Positions 43,530 to 55,976 of a stretch of DNA of 64,000 bases are shown here, piece by piece. This stretch comes from Neurospora tetraspora (lineage: Eukaryota; Ascomycota; Sordariomycetes; Sordariales; Sordariaceae), in contig NW_026944391.1 of NCBI RefSeq assembly GCF_033439725.1, positions 1,054,001 through 1,118,000 on the forward strand. The letters are read 5' to 3'. The position numbers and the translations under genes are program-made. The notes below the pieces were generated by a model, which was not told the DNA's origin, ran no database searches, and saw only the letters and a list, made by a program, of their open reading frames with translations. Every line of letters begins with the position of its first letter. Position 1 is the first letter of the stretch.

Positions 43530-44750
43530 GGTGACAGATGTGCTCTAGGTATTTCTGACGAATTGTCCGGGTGGTGATATTTCTGGAGAGATGTTAGACA
43601 AGGGGCCAGAAAAGCTAAATGAGGACAGCTCGGAAAGGTTCGCGAGGCAAGTGAGGGGCTGGTTCCGAGAAGGATTCGCAAGTGCTGACAGGAACAGCCC
43701 AACGGTAGCATTGTGACACAACACACGGGAAATGACCGACCCGAGTTTCCGAACTGAAGCAAAAGCAAAACTTAGCAATTCTTGAATGTATTAGTTTGCG
43801 ACGTGGTGCCAGTTGGAAGTTCTAGGAGGTTGAACTTTTAGGGTATGGTAAGAAAGAAAGATAGTAAGGTGCTGAGTCTCCTAGAAGATTCGGATGTGAA
43901 TCAGTTAAATAGCAAAAGATGCGAACATGAAACTCTTTTCCCTTCAAGCTGGAGAGTGCATGTTATTCTCCGTGAGTCCGGGTAGGCCGGTGTCCTGCCC
44001 GTCATGGCAGCCATCAAGGTCCAAAACCGGGCAATCGCGATCCATTTTGAAAGAAGCTGACCAGTAATGCGGCAGCGTTGGAGGTGTGAGACGGGTACAT
44101 GGTTAAGGTATCTCTGAATGGAGGCAGGCCGGATTGTTTTGGTGACGTCGTTGGTGTGACATCACAGCCAGTCGAAGGCCCACCTGGAGTTTCTTTATCT
44201 TGTCTTATCGCGGGCCTTATCGTGCTGGTCCAGCGGGCTAGGTACCTAGCTCTTGCAGTCTAATGCCATACAACAGGTGCTTGAGTTTAAAGAGGGTTTG
44301 AATAGACATATTGAATATCCAGATCATTGCTCCCAAGACATGAGAAGGCGGTCGTAGAGACATATGCTCTCTTTAAAGTGCAGAGCGGGGAGAGAAGTCA
44401 TTTTCTTGACAGAACTGGAAAAAGGGACCAAACTGAAGCATGCTCCACCACGACCCGGAGCCCACGGAAAGTGCACCCACTGTTTGTCACCGCCCACAAT
44501 AGCCCTGTAGCGAGTGGCCCTGGTGGACCCAAACGCCCTGACTAACTCTCATGGTGATACCTGATTGGTCAGAAAAGTGTTTCTAACTGCCTTCTTCAGG
44601 GCACCCTTTTGGTTCAACTTCGAAACGGGACTTAGCAATTGAGCAACGATCGATCACAACGGAAAACTTCTCGGACAACACGTAGCACTGCCGACTCTTC
44701 CGACTAATACTGCCGACCTATACTGCCGACCTAAACACGATCCCACCACA
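43530..44750. other. Divergent intergenic stretch, no supportable gene
   Basis: Promoter region of the phosphate carrier on one side and of the CBS-domain gene on the other. Short open frames only. The words ACTGCCGACCTA and ATACTGCCGACC are repeated just before 44750. Confidence 0.5.
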
Positions 44751-45374
44751 ATGACTGATATCATGGCGCAGCCCATAGCTACAGAAGGATCGCCCTCGGT
44801 CCCCGAGCTTCAGCAGCCCTTTGTCTCGAAATGGGCTTCCAGATATCGCGGGGTAAGCATCCTGTCTCCATCGTCAACGTGCCACTTGGTGTTGAACCCA
44901 CCGCGTCACTCGAAATTGACCCCTCTCAAAAACTGACCCCTTTCCCAGGCCACAGTAGAAGACCTCGACCCCCCCGCCGCCCTCTCCCTCAACCCCTCGG
45001 ACCCCATCTCGCTCGCCCTCCTCTCCGCCTTTGAGCGCGAATACACCCACCTGACCATCATCGACTCGCAGACCCGCGCCCTGCTCGGCTACATCTCCAT
45101 CCCGCAGCTACAGGCCCGCCTCGAGCGCGGCGAGGTCAAGCCCGAGGACGAGGTGCGCACTGCCATGATGCGCTTCCGTCGCAGGGGCGGCGCAAAGTAC
45201 CAGGTCATCACCATGGAGACGCCGCTGGAGGAGCTCGAGGCGTTCTTCGCCGGCGTTGCCACGGCAGGCCAGAAGCAGGACTTTGCTGTCATCACGGATG
45301 AGAATAGGCGGTTCGTCCTGGGCGTGGCGACGGTGGCGGATCTGGAGGAGTTTGTTAAGAGGAGGCCTGCGTAA
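44751..45374 (+). CDS. CBS-domain protein
   Basis: Two exons, 44751-44852 and 44949-45374, with a 96-bp phase-0 intron (GTAAGCAT donor, CTGAC branch); 175 residues. After an N-terminal segment ending FVSKWASRYRG, the protein reads as a CBS (Bateman-type) pair: TVEDLDPP...LLSAFEREYTHLTIIDSQTRALLGYISIPQLQ, then MRFRRRGGAKYQVITMETPLEELEAFFAG, with DFAVITDENRRFVLGVATVADLEEFV at the C-terminus. CBS pairs bind adenosyl ligands and regulate partner enzymes; no other domain is attached. The start is the first ATG of the frame, with a second in-frame ATG five codons on. Small stand-alone fungal CBS proteins of this kind are uncharacterised. Confidence 0.87.
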
Positions 45375-46207
45375 GGGGGTGCTGGAGAGGGATTATGGAT
45401 ATCGGGTGAGAGATACCGAAAAATGAAGAGCGGAAGAGTCATGGATCAGACGGTCCCAGATAGCCGCTCAGATACGGGCTCGACGGCTCCGGAGGACAGG
45501 GGAATTGTGCAGTTGCGGCTCTCTTGAGGGGCCGTTAGTTCCCCGATAACCTAAAGGAAAGACTTCATTTACGTTATCAATGGCGTTCAGGCTTAGATGG
45601 TTGGTTTTCATATCGCTACAAAGGAAGGGGGCGGGAACAGGAGCATTCAGCATGGAACCGGCAAAAGGGTATTTACTGGCAAATGCTGTCATGGGAGAGA
45701 TACTGTTGGCGCTCAGATTCCCCTCGGACCTTCAAACTGAAGAAGAAGCGATCAACTCAGAGATACCAAGGGCGGCGGCAATACTTGAAACACAAATATC
45801 ATGGATATTGGGCATCACCTAAGCTCTGACATGTAAGCATTGGCGATATTTCAACGCACCAAGATGAACACAAAAACGCAACTTACCACGATGACACGTG
45901 CCGAAAGACCTTTGCCCAGAGTTTATTTCTTCGCTTCAAATGCCTTGGCATTGATAGTGAGCCGAAAGAGACCTGCCTTTTCTGGACCAGGTTCATGAAG
46001 ATGTTCCACTCCGCCAAGTTCCCCCGGATTTTTGCTTCACGCCGATCGCCATGAGCCATCACCATTGATCACCCCAAAACTCACAACTCAACGCTTAGTG
46101 CTCAAAGCTCAGTATGCACTACTTTCAAATCCGTAAAATTGCAAATCGCATAGCTAGGTATCAATACACACCTCAAAATGACCACCACCATTACCCTCTC
46201 GGGGCAC
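45375..46207. other. Convergent intergenic stretch, no supportable gene
   Basis: Downstream regions of two convergent genes. An 80-codon plus-strand frame (45580-45822) and short minus-strand frames show no motif. Confidence 0.5.
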
Positions 46208-46898
46208 TTAAGAAAGGTAATCATAAACCAACTGCAACTCCACCCTCTCGCTCCCCTTCGCAATCACCACATTCCGCACATGCCTCCTCTCACCCTCAAT
46301 CGTCTTGAACCCCCACACCTGCGTAGCCGTCCATCCATCATCATAGCTCTCCACATAAGACAAAACATGACTCTCGCCATTAGGACCCTTCTTCTCCTCC
46401 TCGCCCTCGAGCCAGCCGCTCTTCAAAAAGGCATCCTCCTCCACGTCCTCGGCATTGGCCCAGCGCGTCTGCCCCTTGACGTGTCCAAACAGCCAGTCCT
46501 TGTGGTCGCGGAAGACGTTGTCCAGGCACCGCTTTTCCGAAGTGCCCTTCATGCCGCCGGTGCCGGTCTGCTCGATCTCGATGTGGATGACTGCGGGCGC
46601 CGAGGCTTCGGCGGGAGGGGAGGGCGGGGCGGAGAATTGCTTGATGTCCAGGGTGAGGGTGACGGAGGTGACGAGCTTGCGGGTGAGGTAGCTCATGTTT
46701 TGGAGCTTGAGGCCGGGGTCGACGTTGGAGGAGAGGGACTTGTTCTGTTAGAGGGGGTGGGAGAGGTGTGGTTAGTGAGTGGCGTTTACAGGCAGACTGG
46801 CGAATGTTGTGAGAGAGCGGGCAGACAGCGAGGAAAGAACGTACCATGATCCACTTGCCGGAGAGGTCTCCGATGGTCTTGTTCGCGGGAGCGGCCAT
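46208..46898 (-). CDS. Lipocalin/fatty-acid-binding-like beta-barrel protein
   Basis: Two exons, 46898-46845 and 46744-46208, with a 100-bp phase-0 intron (GTACGTTC donor, CTAAC branch); 196 residues, no signal peptide. The splice rebuilds IGDLSGKWIM-NKSLSSNVDPGLKLQ, which resembles the N-terminal G-x-W element of lipocalin/FABP-fold proteins. Alternating strands follow (VTSVTLTLDIKQF, VIHIEIEQTGTGGMKGTSEKR), then the conserved-looking DHKDWLFGHVKGQTRW, and the end is TATQVWGFKTIEGERRHVRNVVI. Proteins of this type are common in ascomycetes but functionally undefined; the ligand is unknown. The fold assignment is inference from pattern; the gene itself is well supported by intron structure and long frame. 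Confidence 0.82.
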
Positions 46899-47428
46899 TT
46901 TGACGGTTTTGTTTGGTTGTTTGGGGAAAGATGAGCTGTTGAAGAGGATAGATGGCAGTTAGCGACGAGGCTTCCTTTATATACTTCAACTTCGGGGTTT
47001 TGGGGGATACCGTAGCAGGCTTGTAGACACGGCACAGCTGGCGCGGTTTCGCTCCCGTCTCCAACACGAAGCACCGGAACCAACGGTATAGTGGTAAGTA
47101 CTCACAGATGGGTATATACTTGTATGCGGGTAGTTGGTTCAGAACTTGACAACTTGAGAGGAAAGTGTAAAAAAGAGAAACACGAAGGAAAGCTTCGAGG
47201 AAGAAAAACCAGGGTCGTCACTCGATCTTATAACCTCACATTTCTATGTTGGTACCTGTACAGGAATCCCGCGTCCCATCACGGCCGAAGTGGGGTGCAT
47301 TCATCAGCTTGCAGCAGCGAGCATGCTTGACATCGGACATGGACATGGACGTGGCAGGACAATGGATCCCTCCTACGGTGGCCCAAGTGTTAGCTATGAT
47401 CAATTGAAAGTTGGTCCGAGCTCTCAAT
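46899..47428. other. Upstream region bordering the AT-rich island
   Basis: Leader and promoter of the lipocalin-like gene, then unique DNA to the sharp transition into AT-rich DNA at about 47429. A tRNA-like fragment near 47070-47140 was considered and rejected. Confidence 0.5.
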
Positions 47429-48105
47429 TGTAGGTAGTTGCCAGCCCTTTTATATTAATGCTTCTATATCACTTATATACTTAAAGACTTATACCTATCC
47501 AAAGGTATTATATTACTTATTACAATTTTCATTAACTCCTATTAACTCCTACACCTCTCATCAAATCCTATTTATTCCTATTAACTCTCATTCATTCCCA
47601 TTAACTCCCATTAACCATTAACTCCCAATTCCGATAAATTCCCATTATCCGAGGAGAGCAAGAGGGCAGGGGGATCTATTTATATTAATACCCTACCCTA
47701 AAGTCCAACATTTAGAGAACAACTGGTACTACTACCTTAAGAAAGTCTTAGTAAACTTTAAGGCTCTCATTCACTCTCTGACCAAAATTTGGAGAACCGG
47801 GGAACCTATTTACACTACTACCCTAAATCTTGGCAAACCTCGAGGCTCCCAAATCTCATTAACTCTCAAAGTCTCAACTCATTACATCCCTTTAACTTTA
47901 ATTAACTTCTATTAATTTTAGTTGACTTTTATTGCCTTTGGTCTTTTTGTTACCTCTAGTTATTGCTTTATTACTTTATTACTTCATTATTTTGCTCCAA
48001 TATTTTACTTCATTGCTTTACTCCAATACTTTACTTCATTAGTTCAATAGAGGGTATTATATTAGATTATAGAAGCTACTCTTTAGCATAAATCTGGTGC
48101 TTACA
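47429..48105. mobile_element. Possible older LTR (solo or 5') beside the main LTR element
   Basis: The AT-rich, T-rich block starts with TGTAGG and ends with CTTACA, giving a TG...CA-type boundary with matching TGTA/TACA tips. It is followed at once by ATTGGCACGGG, which looks like a tRNA primer-binding site. The interior has many ATTAACTCCCATT-type words. No second copy is in the window and no target duplication is evident. A fossil; age unknown but probably older than the element at 48203, which lies just downstream of it. Confidence 0.35.
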
Positions 48106-48202
48106 ATTGGCACGGGCTATTTTCTGACCAAACTTTTTCAATTGATTATAGCTAACACTTAGGCCACCGTACCCTCCCCATCCTTAGACTATTACAAGGA
48201 AC

Positions 48203-48374
48203 TATCAAATATAATGGTACAGAATTAATTAATTAAAGAGTATATATGTTTAACTCGCTTAGAAGGTATGGGGGGTGCTGGGGTAACCTAAATATGCCTA
48301 GAAATTAGGTAATATTAAGTAGCTAGAGCGCTAACCTCTATATAGTATAGCTAAAACCACCCTTGAATCTAATA
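48203..48374. repeat. Left LTR
   Basis: 172 bp, same length as the right LTR and alignable without gaps; preceded by the duplicated target GGAAC. Confidence 0.88.
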
Positions 48375-51300
48375 TACTCCTTTATTTATAGACCTTCTAA
48401 ATAAAGTAAAAGTAAAGCTATGTATAGAATCTTTTTTTAGTATATTAATTTCTCTAGTTAAATTATAAATATTCTCTAGAATATTATCTGGAATTTCCTT
48501 ATTTATTCTTATTTCCTTACGAACTAGTATATTTGTTATTCCTATTAATTCCTGGAAATTTTTATAATCTAATTATTTTAAAACCTTTATTAATTTATTG
48601 GCTAATATTTTCTTCGTCTTTAAATATTTAATTTTAATCCTTCCTTCTATAATCTTTTATTTTAATGAATAATAATAAATATCGACGTACTTCAATTTAA
48701 TTATTAGCTTAGCTACCTTAATAATTAATATACGGATTATATATATATTATAATAACCGATTACGGGTATATCCTTATTAAGGGGAATATTAATTTCCTT
48801 ATATAAATGTATAATAGTAATAGTTTCTTTAATGACGTTTGAAATCGATAATAATTCTACTTTTATTATTAAGGTAAATACTATCTTTTATTTAGTTATA
48901 CTTTAATAAATTGAATTATTAAAGAGTTTAAAGGTAAATTTATACGAACTTTTTCGATTTAGAAAATTATCAGCGTACGATATATTTAAGACGATTTCGA
49001 ATTTTGTTAATTTACTGTAATAGAAGGAGAAATTAAAGTAGTATTAAAGGTAGTATAAAAATTTATTAGTAATTTTATAATATTAAGAACCAGGATTATA
49101 ATTGTAGCGAATTAATCGATTGGCGGCGAAAGTAATATTAGGCCGAGTAATTACGGCGGCGTATATTATAAAGCTAATAACGATTTAATATTCCCGGATT
49201 TTATTAAAAGAGGTTACGCTATTATAAGGTATAAATTCTTCGTTATTTATTGGGATAAAGGCGAAGGTATAAGAATTATTAATTAATTTGGTAATTTTAT
49301 AAATATGTTCCCGTTGGGATAATTAAATATAGTTTGCCTCTTAGTTTCGAATGATTTCGATACTTGGAAATTATTAAAAGTTATTACTAGTAATAAATTT
49401 ATATTTCTCCTCTAATTTCTTTGTAACCTAAGTAATTTTATTATATTATAATTGATTGAAGGCGAAAATAATATTCTTATCGTAGTAGAAAATTAAGATT
49501 CTATTACGTTTGAAAATATATAGGTCTTTGAGTAACGGTTTGAACCCTAGGCTTTCGAAAGTCCTATTAAATTCTCGTTATTATAGTAAAGAAGTTCGTT
49601 GGAGACTATAGAGGGCCTTAAGGACTTTAAAGATAGTACTATACTTTTAGTAATTAGGAAGTATATGTATATAGATCTTCTTATTAAAGTAAGTGTTAAC
49701 GAAGGCATTTATTATATTGTATTAAATGAGTTCGAGATTGAATTTGGCGGCGTAGGCGATGATTAACCAAAATAAACGATTAATTAACGTAAAAGTATAC
49801 ATTTCTTTACTATAATTATACTACTAGTCTCCTTTAATTACGAGGCGAACCTTTACTTTCAATAACCGACTATAGTTATTAAATTTATATACGTATATTT
49901 ATTTATAATCGAAGATTTAAGAACTTTTAGTACGAAGAAAATTTTTATGGATTTCAATTTATAACCTTATTTCTTTATAATTATCGAAATATATTTCTTT
50001 TGCTTGCTTAAAGAGATTACTTAAATTATAATATTCGAAATTACAGTAAATCTTTAGGATTGGACTGAGGTTTTAACGTTTAATAGAATTTAATTTACTA
50101 CTTTTAGAAATTAAACAGTTAATTTCTACTTTTATAATCATTTTGCCTTATTACTATCTAATTAATTAAATAAATTTCCTAGTATTAAATACAATTTCTT
50201 ATAATTCGAAAGTTGGGAAGGAGATAGGCTCTAGTAAATTTATTATAAGGCCGGTAATAAGAATAGTTAGTAATATATTTAATAGGGTAGGGTAATTAAA
50301 TATAAAGCCGATAGATATTTTACTCTAAGCGGTAGGTTTTATTAATTTTGAAATAGTTTGGTTATTATTTTTTTAAAATTTATTATCGAAGAGTAGTAGT
50401 AGGAGAGGGTTAAGACTATTATTTTCTATATTTTTAGTTACATTGAAGGGTTCGAAATATTATATAGATAATTAATGTAATTAATTAATTTAGTTAAGTA
50501 AATCGGCAATCTCGTTACTAATTAATTTTAATCCTTCTTTAAAATTATTAAGGTTCCTTAAATAAATTAAATCTTTATTAAAGAGTATATTATAGGTATA
50601 AACAATATAATTAATTTATAGGTGCTAAATTTAATAAATGGAAAAGGTAGCATAGCCAATAAAGAATTCGATTTAAACCTTTAATTAAAGTTTTTTACGC
50701 TATTTTCTTTTCTTCGATATAGTACCTATTATTATATATACTTTATAACTATAGATATATAAATAATTGAAGTTAAGTTTGCGGAGCTTAGTTTATACCC
50801 CTTTATGGTAGGCTACGAAGGTATAAAATTATTCGTATAGTAATTTCTAGTTATAGAAATATTTAAGTAATTAGTTAATAAAATAAATTAAAGTTAAAAC
50901 GATTTGACGCTAGAGGTTATAAAGGAGTTTAATATTATTTATTATTATATGCGCTTTTTATTTAATTATACTCCTTAAATGCTTAATACTACCGTTTTAA
51001 ATTTGAGTATTAAATACTAAGGGTTCGAAAATAATACAGCGTATAATTAATTTATTCCTGACGTATTAACTATTGAGTTTATTATTATATTTAATATATT
51101 TAACTTTAACATTATACTAGTAATTAATTGTGTCGATAACCGACAGGAATCCTTTAACAATAGCCTTAATTATTTGGTTTGCTATATAAATATCTTAAAT
51201 GAATCTAATTCATCGATAGGTAATAAATATAATATATTTAAAGTTACTTTTCCCTACTTTATATTCGAAGAAATCAATAGCGAAACGTTTTCCTAGGCTA

Positions 51301-53537
51301 AATCCCTTATTTTATAGTTTCCGTTTAATTTATTATTTAATTTTTAAAATATTGTACGCGTCGTATTAATAAGTGGCGGGCCCTTTAAATTTAGCGCCTT
51401 CGATATTATAAAGGTGTTTGAAGATTCAAAGATTATAATAACTGAATCGCTTATATTAAATTTGGTAGGTATTTTATATATATAATAACCAGTAAAGGAA
51501 TTGAAGCGATTTCGACGAATAAAAAAGGTAGCGCGGTTGAAGGAAAGGGTAAGTATTCGAGGACCGTCTAGTAATAAATTTTTTAAAGGAAATAAAAGAA
51601 TGAACCGTTTAGCTAACGGAAGTAGTTGCTAAGGGGTTTATAATTCTAATAAAAATTTTACTTTCGAAATAGGCATAATAATATAAGATTTATAGTAAAG
51701 TTAGGGTAAAAGGCTACTTCTTTTAACTATAATTTTAAAATTTCCCTCTCTCTTTATACTTTTACGTTAATAATCCTAAAACCCTTAATAAGTATTTAAA
51801 ATTCACTAGCCTAAACGTAGTCCTTTAAGGATATTGCTCGAAACGAAGAGAAACAATTAATCTCGTTAAAAATATAAATAGAAGCCCCAGAATTAAAGAT
51901 TACAAAATTCTTAAGTAAGTAAATATTACCTTTACTGCTATTCGCGTTGAAAATACTTTATTTAATAAGAAATATTAAATTATAAGTATTAATTTTTCAT
52001 CTCTTTTAATTTTTTCAAATAATAATTTACGCAAAGGTAATAAAATAGTCCTATATTTAGTTCTTAGCCTTCTTAACCTCTTTATGAATTTTAGGATATT
52101 TTTCGAAATTCTTATTAATAAATTTCTAAATAGGGTTGTTTAGCTTCTATTTAGGATTATCCTTAATTTTAAATATTAAATATTAATAGTACGTTATTAA
52201 GTAAAGGCTTCGTTCGTAAACTTTATAAAGCGGTATAGCGCCTCCTCTTTTTTTCGGCTATAAAGAATCTTTTATATTTTTATCCATACTATATTTCTTC
52301 CTTACATTTACTTTCTATTTCTTTTTATAATTAGAATTAGGAGTATTTTCCTTATTAAATGCGAACTTTTACGAACTAAAGTAGCTAATACTCTAAGCGT
52401 TACAAATTATATTTCTTTTTAAAAATAATTAATAGTACGGTACGTTCGAATATATTAACCCTTTTAAAATTAGCGAATACGTCTTTATATTTTAAAAAAT
52501 ATTTCTTCGAATTCGTTATTAAATTTCTAAGAGTTATTAGCTTAGATAGGTTTATATTTATAGATTATATTAATAAAATTAATAAATTATAAGATAGGGG
52601 AAATTATTTTATTAATTCCGAATCTCTTCCTATTTACAATAAGGATTTCCTAATTAAATAGTTATTTTTCGAAACCCTTAGGTTACTTCGTTATTGTTTC
52701 TTTAATAAGAATTTAATAATTTTAACGAGCTTTAGAAATTTAATCGATAAGTTAATAATTAATTTAATTTTTAATTTCTCTAAATCAATCGCGGGTAGAT
52801 TTATCCTATTTAACTAAAGTATCAATATAGTAGGGGGCGATATAAGTGCTCATCTAATTACAAATTCGGGTATTAGTATTATTAAAAATTTTCTAATATT
52901 TATAGTGAATATTATATATATTATTAATTTAATCGTACGCTACTTTCCCGGTAGCTATTAAGTTGGTAGAAGGGTTAATAATTATATTTTCCCTAATATC
53001 GTATTCGGTATAGTATTTATTATCCTCCTCTTCCTTATCTTCTTTTCCTAAATTTCCTTCTTTATTATTTTTATTAGCGCTAGCAGCGGCTTTTTTTGAA
53101 ATTAAGTAATAGTAGTGGTTTCGGTAATAATACTATTCGTATTAGTAATTATAATAATAGTAATTATTACGGTTATAATTACGACCTTTTTAACCTAAAT
53201 TCCTTTATTGAATTTAACGAATTCTTTTTTTGCTGCTAGAAAGCGGTCTTTTACTTACTTAGTAAGGAAGAAGTCTTCCGGCTTCGGGGGTAAAACCTTT
53301 TAAATTATAAGTTCTCCCTTAAGTAGCTAATTACTAATATCCTAATTATTATTAGCGAGACTTTTGAGAGCTTTATATTAATTGGGCCAGTCGGTAGGGG
53401 TATTAAAGATGATTATAATAGCCTTGTCGGTAGATTTTTTTAATAAAGATATAGCTAACGTTATTAATTTCGTAGAGATATTACTTATAATCGATAATTA
53501 TAGCGTTAAACATAAATATGCAAATTAGACTGTTAAT

Positions 53538-53709
53538 TGTTAGATGTAATAGTATAGAATTAATTAATTGAAGAGTATATATATCTAACTCGCCTAGAAG
53601 GTATGGGGGGTGCTGAAGTAACCCAGATATGCCTAGAAATCAGGCAATATTAGGTGGCTGGAGCGCTAACCTCTATATAGTATGGCTAAAACCACCCTTG
53701 AATCTGACA
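53538..53709. repeat. Right LTR
   Basis: 172 bp, ends TCTGACA, followed by GGAAC. It is less AT-rich than the left copy, so it is probably closer to the original sequence. GC content returns to the local norm immediately after it. Confidence 0.88.
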
Positions 53710-54879
53710 GGAACCGCTCCAAGCCTCTCGGCGGTACCTGAGCGCCCATATTTTGCCCATTGCGGTACCGCGACTTCACGGGCTAGAAAACTCGACACTT
53801 CGGATTGGTCCCGACCGAGGTACAGTAAACGGCTGGCTTGACCACACACATGCTGCTGTGCTGCCCCCAATCTGCCAATCTTCAGTTCGTTCCATCCCAT
53901 CATGTCTGCCCCTGTCGTCTGTTCTTCCCGTCCTGTCCTGTCCGTCGCACACAAGCAGCCTCCAACAGACGGTACAACAGTGACAGATGCGGAACTCATC
54001 CGACTTGTCGCAAGCGCAAATGCAAAAAATCGCCTCAACTTTTCTAAGTACCTTCACAATCCCAATGGGCAGTCTGACAAGATTTTAGCGCAAATAAGGT
54101 AGGCAGGGGAAATGGCACTGCTGAGGAGTGCTGAAAAGAGCTCCATCGTCTGGTCATCCTCACAGCATCATCCCAGCAAGCAGAAACAGTGACGTCGCGC
54201 ACTTTTTGGGATGCTGCTTTGTCAAGCGTGCGGGGAATCCCTTTCATAGCTCAGGGGGTTTAACGGACTCAAGGGGGGGTCTCTCGGCGGTTTCGGTTCA
54301 CAGACAATCTCACAACCATCTCGCAGGTCTCGATAGTCCAGTGAGCCACAAGACCACGACTCGGTGGAAATCGTAGGCTGGAAAAATTCAATCATCTATG
54401 ATTTATCTCCATCTGGAGTCAATACCGGTCACTCGTTTCCCAAAGAGGTGTCTCTCCCACCGATTGACTCGCCTTCTATGCCCTGAAGACAAGAGGTGGG
54501 ATGGCGGATGCGCTGCGTTCATGCAATGCGTCTGCGATGCGCGCGCGCCGCCCGTTGTTGCGATGACATGCTGACCTGACATGATATGCGTGACTTGCCC
54601 CGAGAATTTGGGCAAAGGCAGGGCGCACTGCACGAACTTACGTATGTACATATCACCAGAAAAGAAAAAAGCGTTTAGTTTTGCTTCAGAAACGTCTGAT
54701 ATTTACAACATTTCATGTCGGAATTCGTTCAACTGGAATAGAACAAAATCCAACAGTCGCGCTGACAAAAGGCAGATGCGGGGTAATTAGACCCCCTCCC
54801 CCATGGCTTACCCTTGACCCCCAAGCCACTCCCGAGTCATCACTCTCCGAGGTGTCTTTCTCGTGACATGTGAATTCGT

Positions 54880-54976
54880 TCACCCGGGTTAGGGTTAGTG
54901 GTTAGAGTTGTGGTCCGTGTGGACTTGAGATTTGTATGGCCCCACACAGTCGCCCCAGACCAGAACACAGTCGCTT
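54880..54976 (-). mobile_element. One-ended copy of MITE-like element A
   Basis: Read on the minus strand from 54976, it starts AAGCGACTGTGTTCTGGTCT, matching the left end of element A at 7.7 kb, and continues alignable through GGGGCCATACAAATC and CACGGACC for about 70 more bases, including CTAACCACTAACCC. The other end is missing, so it is a truncated copy. No flanking TA is seen at the intact end. Confidence 0.75.
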
Positions 54977-55446
54977 GAGAACGATTCGCGTTCACCACCT
55001 TCGACCTTTCCACCAAGGGATATACCAAGGTAGCCAAGAGTCAAGACTTAAGACGACACCATCACCGAGGGGACGTTGTCATTAGCTTTTAGGGTAGGGT
55101 TGACGAGTTGGATACCGCAAGAGCTCTCAAGACCACAAGACCAGGAGTGGGCGCAAGTTGGAGCAACCTTTGGCGTTGGGAAGGTCGGAATAGTTTCTTT
55201 GTTTCCGGTTGAGTATGTTGGTGTTGGTCTTCAACACCAAATTCATTGTTGTGGGGGTTTTCGTGTTGGAGATGGATGACCACCACCAACCGACATGATG
55301 CAACACCAACCACCACCGAGCGACCACCAACAGTCGAGTCACCAACATCGGCGTCAACAAGTCCAACAGTCAGATTCATTGTCATCAAATTCCTCGTGTA
55401 TTGGACCTTTCAACTATATAAACCCCCTCTCCCTCCCACACTCAGA

Positions 55447-55514
55447 CCCGAGTCCCGAGTCCCGAGTCCCCAGCACCTACCTCCCATCACTGACCACCGA
55501 CCACCGACCACCGA
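55447..55514 (+). repeat. Two adjacent short tandem repeats
   Basis: Three copies of CCCGAGT (about 55447-55467), then three copies of GACCACC (about 55492-55514). Confidence 0.8.
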
Positions 55515-55976
55515 CTCATAGAGACGAAGACCCGGTACCTCAGCAATGACAACAACAACTGACTCTAATTAAAACGGATATCCTAATAGTACATTAACCC
55601 GTACCATATCATACCATACCATCTTCGCTCCAGTCCAGCAACTCGCAACAACTTCTTCCTGGGAGGCTTCAGCCTTTGCCCTAGATATATGATGATGACG
55701 ACGACGATGATTTCACTTTCAACTCCCCTCTTCCCTTTCCCTTCCATGACATCCCTCCATGCTAGATCCTATTCTCCGACCAACCAACCGACAACCCAAC
55801 CAAAAGGCTTCATAACGCATCGCGACCCGAAACCAGACAGACCCCCGAACTACCGAGACCAACCGAAAACGACCAAAAAAAAAAAAAGACATGATAAACT
55901 CCGGCAGATTTTTTGAAATGTTCCATTTGTGTTTGTACCCCTTCCGTCATCGATAACCCTTTCTTCGTCATGATGT

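Larger units (their letters stand above)
48203..53709. mobile_element. LTR retrotransposon fossil, RIP-mutated
   Basis: A structurally complete element of 5507 bp: 172-bp direct repeats at both ends (48203-48374 and 53538-53709), LTR tips TGTCAGA...TCTGACA in consensus, and a 5-bp target duplication GGAAC (48198-48202 and 53710-53714). The interior is extremely AT-rich, with no open frame of 60 codons on either strand, so it is thoroughly broken with a great many breaks. The two LTRs differ at about 22 of 172 sites, all transitions, none a transversion or indel, as expected of RIP rather than slow drift; RIP may have acted within few sexual cycles of insertion, so divergence is a poor clock. 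Gag-pol type (Ty3/gypsy or Ty1/copia) cannot be read. Confidence 0.9.
53710..55976. other. Intergenic stretch with partial MITE copy and microsatellites
   Basis: No supportable gene. It holds a one-ended copy of element A (54880-54976), short tandem repeats (55447-55514) and AT/CT-rich DNA downstream of the SDR gene. A CCACCAAC-rich segment near 55280-55330 yields long but meaningless frames. Confidence 0.55.

Noticed and set aside
47066-47140. tRNA-like start (GGTATAGTGGTAAGTACTC) framed by GAACCAAC/GTTGGTTC
   Set aside because: The A-box resemblance and the paired ends are suggestive, but no anticodon arm, T-arm or B-box is found at the right spacing.
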